Of a DNA stretch of 37,667 nt, positions 30,747 through 37,667 are shown one piece after another. This DNA comes from an uncultured Mycolicibacterium sp. (GTDB lineage Bacteria > Actinomycetota > Actinomycetes > Mycobacteriales > Mycobacteriaceae). The notes beneath the pieces were generated by a model. That model was not told where the DNA came from. It ran no database searches and worked only from the letters and a program-made list of their open reading frames with translations. Positions within the stretch are counted from its first letter, which is position 1. Each line of letters begins with the position of its first letter. Position numbers and translations under genes: made by a program. Location: the NCBI RefSeq assembly GCF_937941905.1, contig NZ_CALDGS010000107.1, positions 1 through 37,667 on the forward strand. The letters run 5' to 3'.

Positions 30747-33482
30747 GTGAGCCCCGCCAAGACCGCCGCGAAGCCCACCCCCGCCGCCGACGCCGGCGCC
30801 CCGCCCGCCAAGCCCACGCTGATGCTGCTGGACGGCAACTCGCTGGCCTTCCGCGCCTTCTTCGCGCTACCCGCGGAGAAGTTCCGGACCAAGAACGGCC
30901 TGACCACCAACGCGGTCTACGGGTTCACCGCGATGCTGATCAACCTGCTGCGCGACGAGCAGCCCAGCCATGTCGCGGTGGCCTTCGACGTGTCCCGGCA
31001 GACCTTCCGGGCGGAGAAGTACCCCGAGTACAAGGCCGGCCGGGCCGCCACCCCCGACGAGTTCCGCGGCCAGATCGACATCACCAAGGAGGTGCTGGCC
31101 GCGCTCGGCATCACCGTGCTGGCCGAGCCCGGCTTCGAGGCCGACGACATCATCGCCACCCTGGCCACCCGCGCCGAGGCCGAGGGCTTCCGGGTGCTCG
31201 TGGTCACCGGCGACCGCGACGCGCTGCAGCTGGTCACCGACAACATCACCGTGCTCTACCCGCGCAAGGGGGTCAGCGACCTGACCCGGTTCACCCCGGA
31301 GGCGGTGGTGGAGAAGTACGGGCTGACCCCGACCCAGTACCCGGACTTCGCCGCGCTGCGCGGCGACCCGAGCGACAACCTGCCGGGCATCCCGGGGGTG
31401 GGGGAGAAGACCGCGGCCAAGTGGATCATCGAGTACGGCTCGCTGCAGGCGCTGGTCGACAACGCCGACGCGGTGCGCGGCAAGGTCGGCGACGCGCTGC
31501 GGGCCAACCTCGCCACCGTGGTGCTCAACCGCGAGCTGACCGACCTGGTCCGCAACGTGCCGCTGGCGCAGACCCCGGACATGCTCAAGCTGCGGCCGTG
31601 GGACCGCGACCGGATCCACCGGCTGTTCGACGACCTGGAGTTCCGGGTGCTGCGCGACCGGCTGTTCGAGACGCTGTCCTCGTCGGACCCGGAGACCGAT
31701 CGCGGCTTCGACGTGCGCGGCCGGGCGCTGCAACCCGGCGAGCTGGCCGCCTGGCTGGCCGAGCACAGCGACGGCCGCCGGTTCGGCCTGGCGGTGGCCG
31801 GCACCAACAAGGTCTACGACGGGGACGCTACCGCGCTGGCCATCGTCTCGGCCGACGGCGAGGGCCGCTATCTCGACACCGCCGCGCTCGACCCGGAGGA
31901 CGAGGCCGCGCTGGCCCGCTGGCTGGCCGACCCCGGCCCGCCCAAGGCGCTGCACGAGGCCAAACAGGCCATGCACGACCTGGCCGGGCGCGGCTGGACG
32001 CTGCGCGGCGTCACCTCCGACACCGCGCTGGCCGCCTACCTGGTGCGGCCCGGCCAGCGTAGTTTCACCCTGGAGGACCTGTCGCTGCGCTACCTGCGCC
32101 GCGAGCTGCGCGCCGACAACCCGCAGCAGGACCAGCTGTCGCTGCTCGACGACACCGACGGGGTCGACGAGCAGGCGGTGCAGGCGCTGATCCTGCGCGC
32201 CTGCGCGGTGCTCGACCTGGCCGACGCGCTGGACGAGGAGCTGGCCCGGATCGACTCGCTGCAGCTGCTGCACGGCATGGAGCTGCCGGTGCAGCGGGTG
32301 CTGGCCGAGATGGAGAGCGCCGGCATCGCGGTGGACCTGGACCGGCTCACCGAGCTGCAGGCCGACTTCGCCGCCCAGATCCGCGACGCCGCCGACGCCG
32401 CCTACTCGGTGATCGGCAAGCAGATCAACCTGGGCTCGCCGAAACAGCTGCAGGTGGTGCTGTTCGACGAGCTGGGCATGCCCAAGACCAAGCGCACCAA
32501 GACCGGCTACACCACCGACGCCGACGCACTGCAGAGCCTGTTCGAGAAGACCGGCCACCCGTTCCTGCAGCACCTGCTCGCGCACCGCGACGCCACCCGG
32601 CTCAAGGTCACCGTCGACGGCCTGCTCAATGCGGTGGCCCCGGACGGGCGCATCCACACCACGTTCAACCAGACCATCGCCGCGACCGGCCGGCTGTCCT
32701 CCACCGAGCCGAACCTGCAGAACATCCCGATCCGCACCGAGGCGGGCCGGCGCATCCGCGACGCGTTCGTGGTGGGCGACGGCTACGCCGAGCTGATGAC
32801 GGCCGACTACAGCCAGATCGAGATGCGGATCATGGCGCACCTGTCCGGCGACGAGGGGCTGATCGAGGCCTTCCGCAGCGGCGAGGACCTGCACACCTTC
32901 GTCGCCTCGCGGGCCTTCTCGGTGCCCTCCGACGAGGTCACCCCGGAGTTGCGGCGGCGGGTCAAGGCGATGAGCTACGGGCTGGCCTACGGGCTGAGCG
33001 CCTACGGCCTGGCCCAGCAGCTCAAGATCTCCACCGAGGAGGCCAAGCTGCAGATGGAGCAGTACTTCGCGCGCTTCGGCAAGGTGCGCGAGTACCTGCA
33101 CTCGGTCGTCGAGCAGGCCCGCCGGGACGGCTACACCTCCACGGTGCTCGGCCGCAGGCGCTACCTGCCCGAGCTGTCCAGCAGCAACCGGCAGGTCCGG
33201 GAGGCCGCCGAGCGGGCCGCGCTGAACGCGCCGATCCAGGGCAGCGCCGCCGACATCATCAAGGTCGCGATGATCGGGGTGGACGAGGCGATCAAGGCCG
33301 CCGGGCTGCGGTCGCGGATGCTGCTGCAGGTGCACGACGAGCTGGTGTTCGAGGTGGCGCCGGGGGAGCGGGAGGCCCTCGAGCGGCTGGTCCGCGAGAA
33401 GATGGGCGGCGCCTATCCGCTCGACGTGCCGCTGGAGGTCAGCGTCGGCTACGGCCGCTCCTGGGACGCCGCGGCGCACTGA
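30747..33482 (+). CDS. polA: DNA polymerase I
   Basis: 911 residues from GTG at 30747. It fills gaps in excision repair and removes RNA primers. The 5'-3' nuclease domain covers about 25-310 (MLLDGNSLAFRAFFALP, VAFDVSRQTFR, EADDIIATLA with acidic metal ligands, and LRGDPSDNLPGIPGVGEKTA). The middle domain (about 330-500) lacks the DxE and other acidic residues of an active proofreading exonuclease, as in other mycobacterial PolA. The polymerase domain has motif A with D687 (TADYSQIEMR), motif B RRRVKAMSYGLAYG and motif C QVHDELVFEV (D864, E865). The Ala/Pro/Lys-rich first 25 residues are a disordered tail. Confidence 0.98.
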   Translation: MSPAKTAAKPTPAADAGAPPAKPTLMLLDGNSLAFRAFFALPAEKFRTKNGLTTNAVYGFTAMLINLLRDEQPSHVAVAFDVSRQTFRAEKYPEYKAGRAATPDEFRGQIDITKEVLAALGITVLAEPGFEADDIIATLATRAEAEGFRVLVVTGDRDALQLVTDNITVLYPRKGVSDLTRFTPEAVVEKYGLTPTQYPDFAALRGDPSDNLPGIPGVGEKTAAKWIIEYGSLQALVDNADAVRGKVGDALRANLATVVLNRELTDLVRNVPLAQTPDMLKLRPWDRDRIHRLFDDLEFRVLRDRLFETLSSSDPETDRGFDVRGRALQPGELAAWLAEHSDGRRFGLAVAGTNKVYDGDATALAIVSADGEGRYLDTAALDPEDEAALARWLADPGPPKALHEAKQAMHDLAGRGWTLRGVTSDTALAAYLVRPGQRSFTLEDLSLRYLRRELRADNPQQDQLSLLDDTDGVDEQAVQALILRACAVLDLADALDEELARIDSLQLLHGMELPVQRVLAEMESAGIAVDLDRLTELQADFAAQIRDAADAAYSVIGKQINLGSPKQLQVVLFDELGMPKTKRTKTGYTTDADALQSLFEKTGHPFLQHLLAHRDATRLKVTVDGLLNAVAPDGRIHTTFNQTIAATGRLSSTEPNLQNIPIRTEAGRRIRDAFVVGDGYAELMTADYSQIEMRIMAHLSGDEGLIEAFRSGEDLHTFVASRAFSVPSDEVTPELRRRVKAMSYGLAYGLSAYGLAQQLKISTEEAKLQMEQYFARFGKVREYLHSVVEQARRDGYTSTVLGRRRYLPELSSSNRQVREAAERAALNAPIQGSAADIIKVAMIGVDEAIKAAGLRSRMLLQVHDELVFEVAPGEREALERLVREKMGGAYPLDVPLEVSVGYGRSWDAAAH

Positions 33483-33557
33483 GCCGGGCCCGATCGGGCG
33501 GTGCGAACCGGCACCTGGTGGCTGTTCGGGCGATTCTCGGCTACGGTCGGCGATCGT

Positions 33558-33563
33558 TACCTT
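33558..33563 (+). promoter_or_regulatory. Candidate -10 box for the ThrE-like gene
   Basis: TACCTT, 11 bases before ATG 33575. It would give a leader of only a few bases; no ribosome binding site is visible. Confidence 0.35.
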
Positions 33564-33574
33564 GGTCGTTGCCT

Positions 33575-34870
33575 ATGGATGACATCGCTCAGCAGATCCG
33601 CTTCCTGGCCCGCCTGGGCGCCGCGATGGGTGCCGCGAACTATCCGGTCACGCTGATCCGGCAGATGCTCAACCGCGCCTCGGCGGCGTACGGGATCGCC
33701 ACCGACCACGTCGTGCTGCCCAACACCGTGCAGGTGTTCGCCGCCACCGGCGGGCCGGGCGCCGCGGTGCAGTCCGTGCAGATGGAGGCGGACCTGCGGT
33801 TCGACCAGACCTTCCCGCTGGCGCGGCTGGTGTCGTCGACGATGCGCGGCTCGGTGGACCCCGTCGAGGGTGAGGCCCGGCTCGACCGCATCCTCGGCGC
33901 CCCGCCGCCCGTCCCGCCGTGGTTGCCCGTCCTCGGCTACGGCGTGTGGAGCGCGGGCCTGGCGCTGGTGCTCGAACCGTCGCCGCTGAACCTGCTCGGC
34001 GCGACGGTGCTGGGCCTGCTGGTCGGCCTGCTGGCGGCCGTCGCACGCCGCTTCACCCCCCTCACGCAGCTGCTGCCGGTGCTCAGCGCGTTCCTGGTCG
34101 CCGGGGTCAGCATCGGGGTGGCCGAGCACCTCGGGCTCGATCACGTCGGACTGCGGGCGCTCATCCCGCCGCTGGCCATGTTCCTGCCCGGTGCCGCGAT
34201 CACCCTCGCGGTCGTCGAGCTCACCTCCCGCGACACCATCTCCGGGGCGAGTCGACTGATCGCGGGATTCGTGGCCCTCGCCCAGCTGGCGTTCGGCATC
34301 GTCATCGCCGCCGAACTGCTCGGACTCGAGGAGTCGCACCTCAGCGGCGAGCCGGTGAACAAGCTCGGGGCGTGGGCGCCGTGGCTGGGGGTGGCGGTCT
34401 ACGCGGTCGGCGTCATGCTGTTCTTCGGGCCACCGCTGTCGTTCCTGCCGTGGCTGCTGCTGATCGCGTACTGCGCCTACGGTGCCCAGTTCGTCGGAGA
34501 CCTGTTCCTCGGCGGCTACGCCAGCGGGGTCTGCGGCGGGCTGGTGCTGACGATCTGCGCGATGGCGCTGACCCGCAGGCGTGGGGCGCCCCCGGCGGTG
34601 TCGCTGATCCTGCCCGGGTTCTGGCTGCTCGTGCCCGGTTCCATCGGCCTGATCGGGGTCGCGGAACTGTTCGGCGCGGCCGGGGACTCCGCCCTCGGCG
34701 TCACCTTCATCTCGATGATCTCCGTCGTGCTCGGGCTGCAGGCCGGGTTCGTGGTGTGGCAGCTCGGCCGGCGCCGGCGCAGCCGGAGGGGACCCGGGTT
34801 TGTTCAGGATGTCCCCGGTCGAGTAGGCTCGTCACGTACCTGTGCGCAACATCGCAGGACCGACATCTGA
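33575..34870 (+). CDS. ThrE-like threonine/serine exporter family protein
   Basis: 431 residues from ATG at 33575; GTG at 33518 is a longer option with no support. The first 130 residues are soluble and match the DUF1212 half (IRFLARLGAAMGAANYPVTL, EADLRFDQTFPLARLV). About ten hydrophobic helices follow (LVLGLLVGLLAAVA-type at 165-180, then LLPVLSAFLVAGVSIGVAEH and so on) as in ThrE of Corynebacterium, which exports threonine and serine. The C-terminal end SRRGPGFVQDVPGRVGSSRT is not hydrophobic and is encoded by the DNA that seems to hold the rpsA promoter, so it may be a read-through tail. Confidence 0.85.
   Translation: MDDIAQQIRFLARLGAAMGAANYPVTLIRQMLNRASAAYGIATDHVVLPNTVQVFAATGGPGAAVQSVQMEADLRFDQTFPLARLVSSTMRGSVDPVEGEARLDRILGAPPPVPPWLPVLGYGVWSAGLALVLEPSPLNLLGATVLGLLVGLLAAVARRFTPLTQLLPVLSAFLVAGVSIGVAEHLGLDHVGLRALIPPLAMFLPGAAITLAVVELTSRDTISGASRLIAGFVALAQLAFGIVIAAELLGLEESHLSGEPVNKLGAWAPWLGVAVYAVGVMLFFGPPLSFLPWLLLIAYCAYGAQFVGDLFLGGYASGVCGGLVLTICAMALTRRRGAPPAVSLILPGFWLLVPGSIGLIGVAELFGAAGDSALGVTFISMISVVLGLQAGFVVWQLGRRRRSRRGPGFVQDVPGRVGSSRTCAQHRRTDI
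34800..34829 (+). promoter_or_regulatory. Candidate SigA-type rpsA promoter inside the ThrE-like 3' end
   Basis: TTGTTC (34800-34805), an 18-base spacer, TAGGCT (34824-34829). The predicted start near 34836 gives a leader of about 78 bases. The leader contains AACTGTCC twice (34873-34880 and 34891-34898). Confidence 0.5.
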
Positions 34871-34913
34871 ACAACTGTCCCTACGACCAAAACTGTCCGG
34901 AGCAACCCACCAC

Positions 34914-36347
34914 ATGCCAAGTCCCTCCGTCACCTCGCCGCAAGTAGCCGTCAACGACATCGGCTCCTCCGAGGATTTTCTCGCCGCCATCGACAAGACC
35001 ATCAAGTACTTCAACGATGGCGACATCGTCGAAGGGACGATCGTCAAGGTTGACCGCGACGAGGTCCTGCTCGACATCGGCTACAAGACCGAAGGGGTCA
35101 TCCCGTCCCGCGAGCTCTCGATCAAGCACGACGTCGACCCCCACGAGGTGGTGTCCGTCGGCGACCGCGTCGAGGCCCTGGTCCTCACCAAGGAGGACAA
35201 GGAAGGCCGGCTGATCCTGTCCAAGAAGCGCGCCCAGTACGAGCGCGCCTGGGGCACCATCGAGGCGCTCAAGGAGCGGGACGAGGCCGTCAAGGGCACC
35301 GTCATCGAGGTCGTCAAGGGCGGCCTGATCCTCGACATCGGTCTGCGCGGCTTCCTGCCGGCCTCGCTGGTCGAGATGCGCCGCGTCCGCGACCTGCAGC
35401 CCTACATCGGCAAGGAGCTCGAGGCCAAGATCATCGAGCTGGACAAGAACCGTAACAACGTGGTGCTGTCCCGTCGTGCCTGGCTCGAGCAGACCCAGTC
35501 CGAGGTCCGCAGCGAGTTCCTCAACCAGCTGCAGAAGGGCGCCATCCGCAAGGGCGTGGTGTCCTCGATCGTCAACTTCGGCGCGTTCGTCGACCTCGGT
35601 GGGGTCGACGGCCTGGTCCACGTCTCCGAGCTGTCCTGGAAGCACATCGACCATCCGTCCGAGGTCGTCCAGGTCGGCGACGAGGTCACGGTCGAGGTGC
35701 TCGACGTCGACATGGACCGCGAGCGGGTCTCGCTGTCGCTCAAGGCGACGCAGGAGGATCCGTGGCGGCACTTCGCCCGCACCCACGCGATCGGCCAGAT
35801 CGTGCCGGGCAAGGTCACCAAGCTGGTGCCGTTCGGTGCGTTCGTCCGCGTCGAGGAGGGCATCGAGGGCCTGGTGCACATCTCCGAGCTGTCCGAGCGG
35901 CACGTCGAGGTGCCGGACCAGGTCGTGCAGGTCGGCGACGACGCGATGGTCAAGGTCATCGACATCGACCTGGAGCGTCGCCGCATCTCGCTGAGCCTCA
36001 AGCAGGCCAACGAGGACTACAGCGAGGAGTTCGACCCCTCGAAGTACGGCATGGCCGACAGCTACGACGAGCAGGGCAACTACATCTTCCCCGAGGGCTT
36101 CGACCCGGAGACCAACGAGTGGTTGCCGGGCTACGAGAAGCAGCGTGAGGAGTGGGAGGCCCGCTACGCCGAGGCCGAGCGGCGGCACCGGATGCACACC
36201 GCGCAGATGGAGAAGTTCGCCGCCGCCGAGGCGGAGGCGGCTGCCCGCGCGGCCACCGGCGGCCGCAGCGACGAGCCCGCTTCCGGTTCGCTGGCCAGCG
36301 ACGAGCAGCTCGCCGCGCTGCGGGAGAAGCTCGCCGGCAACGCCTAA
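34914..36347 (+). CDS. rpsA: 30S ribosomal protein S1
   Basis: 477 residues from ATG at 34914 with a GGAG about 12 bases upstream. It binds mRNA on the 30S subunit. Four S1 (OB-fold) repeats are visible: about 36-105 (GDIVEGTIVKVDRDEVLLDI), 123-188 (VKGTVIEVVKGGLILDIG), 209-277 (RKGVVSSIVNFGAFVDLGG) and 294-363 (VPGKVTKLVPFGAFVRVEEG). The last 110 residues are an acidic and Ala-rich tail (HRMHTAQMEKFAAAEAEAAA) typical of the actinobacterial protein, ending EQLAALREKLAGNA. The C-terminal part in M. tuberculosis has been discussed in connection with pyrazinamide. Length matches the family (about 480). Confidence 0.98.
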   Translation: MPSPSVTSPQVAVNDIGSSEDFLAAIDKTIKYFNDGDIVEGTIVKVDRDEVLLDIGYKTEGVIPSRELSIKHDVDPHEVVSVGDRVEALVLTKEDKEGRLILSKKRAQYERAWGTIEALKERDEAVKGTVIEVVKGGLILDIGLRGFLPASLVEMRRVRDLQPYIGKELEAKIIELDKNRNNVVLSRRAWLEQTQSEVRSEFLNQLQKGAIRKGVVSSIVNFGAFVDLGGVDGLVHVSELSWKHIDHPSEVVQVGDEVTVEVLDVDMDRERVSLSLKATQEDPWRHFARTHAIGQIVPGKVTKLVPFGAFVRVEEGIEGLVHISELSERHVEVPDQVVQVGDDAMVKVIDIDLERRRISLSLKQANEDYSEEFDPSKYGMADSYDEQGNYIFPEGFDPETNEWLPGYEKQREEWEARYAEAERRHRMHTAQMEKFAAAEAEAAARAATGGRSDEPASGSLASDEQLAALREKLAGNA

Positions 36348-36378
36348 GCCACGACGCCTGGGCACAACGTCTGTTGAG

Positions 36379-36421
36379 ACCACGCAGGGTCGCCGTCCGC
36401 GGCCCTGCGTGGTTTCGCTTT
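36379..36421 (+). terminator. rpsA terminator
   Basis: ACCACGCAGGG (36379-36389) pairs perfectly with CCCTGCGTGGT (36403-36413), an 11-bp stem with a 13-base loop, followed by TTCGCTTT. It lies 32 bp after the rpsA stop and ends 14 bp before coaE, so some read-through or a further promoter must serve coaE. Confidence 0.85.
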
Positions 36422-36435
36422 GTGGGGAGCCAGAC

Positions 36436-37617
36436 ATGATTCGGATCGGCCTGACCGGCGGGATCGGCGCCGGCAAGTCCACCGTCGCGCGGACCTTCGC
36501 CGAGTGCGGCGGGGTGATCATCGACAGCGACAAGCTCGCCCGTGAGGTGGTCGAGCCCGGCACCGAGGGGCTGGCCCGGCTGGTGGAGGCCTTCGGGGCC
36601 GACATCCTGGCGCCGGACGGCTCGCTGAACCGGCCCGCGCTGGCGGCCAAGGCGTTCGCCGACGACGAGCAGCGGGCCAAGCTGAACGGGATCATGCACC
36701 CGCTGATCGGGCAGCGCCGCGCCGAGATCATCGACGCGGTCACCGACACCCCGGAGCGGCCGGCGGTGGTCGTCGAGGACATCCCGCTGCTGGTGGAGAC
36801 CGGCATGGCGCCGTCGTTCCCGCTCGTGGTGGTGGTGCACACCGACGTGGAGACCCGGGTGCGCCGGCTGGTGGAGTTCCGCGGCATGCCCGAGGCCGAC
36901 GCCCGGGCCCGCATCGCCGCCCAGGCCACCGACGAGCAGCGCCTCGCGGCCGCCGACGTGGTGCTGGACAACTCCGGCAGCCCCGACGACCTCGCCGAGC
37001 GGGCGCGCCGGCTGTGGCGGGACCGGGTGCTGCCGCTGGCCCACAACATCACCGCGCGGCAGCCGGTGCGGCCCGCCCCGGCACTCGTTCCGCACGACCC
37101 GGCCTGGGCCGCGGCCGCGCAGCGCATCATGGCCCGCGTCCGGCTGATGGGCGGCGACAAGGTGATCCGGGTCGACCACATCGGGTCCACCGCGGTGCCC
37201 GGGCTGGACGCCCGCGACGTGGTGGACATCCAGGTCACGGTCGCCTCGCTGGCGGCGGCCGACGAGCTGGCCGAGGCGCTGCTGCCGGTCGGGTTCCCGC
37301 GGGTCGACGCGGTGACGGCGGATCCGCCGCTCGACGACGACGCGGCGCGGTGGGCCAAACGGCTGCACGCCGCCGCCGACCCGGGCCGGCCGGCCGAGAT
37401 CCACGTCCGGGTGCAGGGTTGGCCCAATCAGCGGTTCGGGCTGCTGCTGCGGGACTGGCTGGCCGCCGACCCGGGAGTCCGGGCGGAGTATCTGGAGGTC
37501 AAGCGGGCCGCGCTGGACGCCCCGGACTACGCCGCGGCCAAGCGGCCGTGGTTCGCCCGGGCGTATCCGCGGGCCCTGGCCTGGGCCGAGCGCACCGGCT
37601 GGCAGCCCGGGCCCTAG
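36436..37617 (+). CDS. coaE: Dephospho-CoA kinase fused to a GrpB-like domain
   Basis: 393 residues from ATG at 36436 with GGGGAG upstream. The N-terminal 200 residues are dephospho-CoA kinase, the last step of CoA synthesis: P-loop GLTGGIGAGKST (5-16, K14), DSDKLAREVVEPG, a lid region with the basic patch VETRVRRLVEFRG and VVLDNSG. From about residue 218 a GrpB/UPF0157 domain follows (LVPHDPAWAAAAQRI, RVDHIGSTAVPGL, DIQVTVASL, EIHVRVQG), related to nucleotidyltransferases. Mycobacterial CoaE is known as a two-domain protein of about 400 residues, so the fusion is normal here; the role of the second domain is not settled. Confidence 0.96.
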   Translation: MIRIGLTGGIGAGKSTVARTFAECGGVIIDSDKLAREVVEPGTEGLARLVEAFGADILAPDGSLNRPALAAKAFADDEQRAKLNGIMHPLIGQRRAEIIDAVTDTPERPAVVVEDIPLLVETGMAPSFPLVVVVHTDVETRVRRLVEFRGMPEADARARIAAQATDEQRLAAADVVLDNSGSPDDLAERARRLWRDRVLPLAHNITARQPVRPAPALVPHDPAWAAAAQRIMARVRLMGGDKVIRVDHIGSTAVPGLDARDVVDIQVTVASLAAADELAEALLPVGFPRVDAVTADPPLDDDAARWAKRLHAAADPGRPAEIHVRVQGWPNQRFGLLLRDWLAADPGVRAEYLEVKRAALDAPDYAAAKRPWFARAYPRALAWAERTGWQPGP

Positions 37618-37623
37618 CGGCGG

Positions 37624-37667
37624 TCAGGACAGCCGCACGCCGAACCGGCGGGCGAGCTTGACCGCGG
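37624..37667 (-). CDS. C-terminal end of a minus-strand gene, cut by window edge
   Basis: The minus strand reads AVKLARRFGVRLS and then TGA at 37624-37626, seven bases after the coaE stop on the other strand. Only 13 codons are visible. A minus-strand gene (Rv1632c) follows coaE in M. tuberculosis, so this is probably its counterpart; no function can be read. Confidence 0.4.
   Translation of the reverse strand, partial: AVKLARRFGVRLS

Noticed and set aside
33488..33499. GCCCGATCGGGC palindrome after polA as a terminator or regulator site
   Set aside because: It has no loop to form a good hairpin and no T tract; a 12-bp GC-rich palindrome alone is weak evidence.

Overview
The window is high-GC actinobacterial DNA with GTG/TTG starts, 4-base gene overlaps and several promoters placed directly on start codons. 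Its gene order (TM2 protein, DUF2752 protein, gltBD, pyk, tesB, cyd genes, pdtaR, thiolase/DUF35 pair, polA, rpsA, coaE) matches, from memory, the Rv1615-Rv1632 stretch of Mycobacterium tuberculosis. The extra amino-acid transporters and a Dps2-type protein suggest an environmental, rapidly growing mycobacterium (Mycolicibacterium-like) rather than a member of the tuberculosis complex. Most of the window is core genome.

Layout. 1-1161 (minus): a DoxX-like membrane protein running off the left edge, with a tandem-repeat C-terminus, preceded by a DUF6328 membrane protein. 1229-11195 (plus): MBL-fold hydrolase, TM2 protein, DUF2752 protein, glutamate synthase gltB-gltD, pyruvate kinase, acyl-CoA thioesterase tesB. 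11208-18120 (minus): HdeD-like membrane protein, cydA, cydB, cydD, cydC and a proline-rich DUF4190-like membrane protein, i.e. cytochrome bd oxidase with its ABC exporter and a possible extra operon member. 18355-22044 (plus): a polar amino-acid ABC transporter (binding protein, permease, ATPase), Dps2-type ferritin and an SRPBCC protein. 22061-22145 (minus): tRNA-Leu(CAA). 22395-28174 (plus): the ANTAR regulator pdtaR, then a complete branched-chain amino-acid transporter (livJ-H-M-G-F) with a strong hairpin between livJ and livH. 28212-30093 (minus): DUF35 OB-fold protein, thiolase-like protein, DUF167 protein, each overlapping the next by four bases. 30121-30737: remains of an alpha/beta hydrolase and a LysR regulator. 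30747-37617 (plus): polA, a ThrE-like exporter, rpsA, terminator, and a coaE-GrpB fusion. The right edge holds the last codons of a minus-strand gene.

No phage, insertion sequence, CRISPR array or defence system is visible. The points most worth checking are: the fifth gene of the cyd operon; the cydA upstream region with a CRP-like site and alternating CTACG/CGTAG motifs; the thiolase/DUF35 pair lacking canonical thiolase residues; the deletion scar where a divergent LysR/hydrolase pair lost both N-termini, next to a leaderless polA promoter; the ANTAR regulator beside a LivJ-type operon with an internal terminator; and exact repeats at 1-99, 18164-18205 and 18314-18345.

All functional statements rest on reading translations and motifs by eye; no database search was run.
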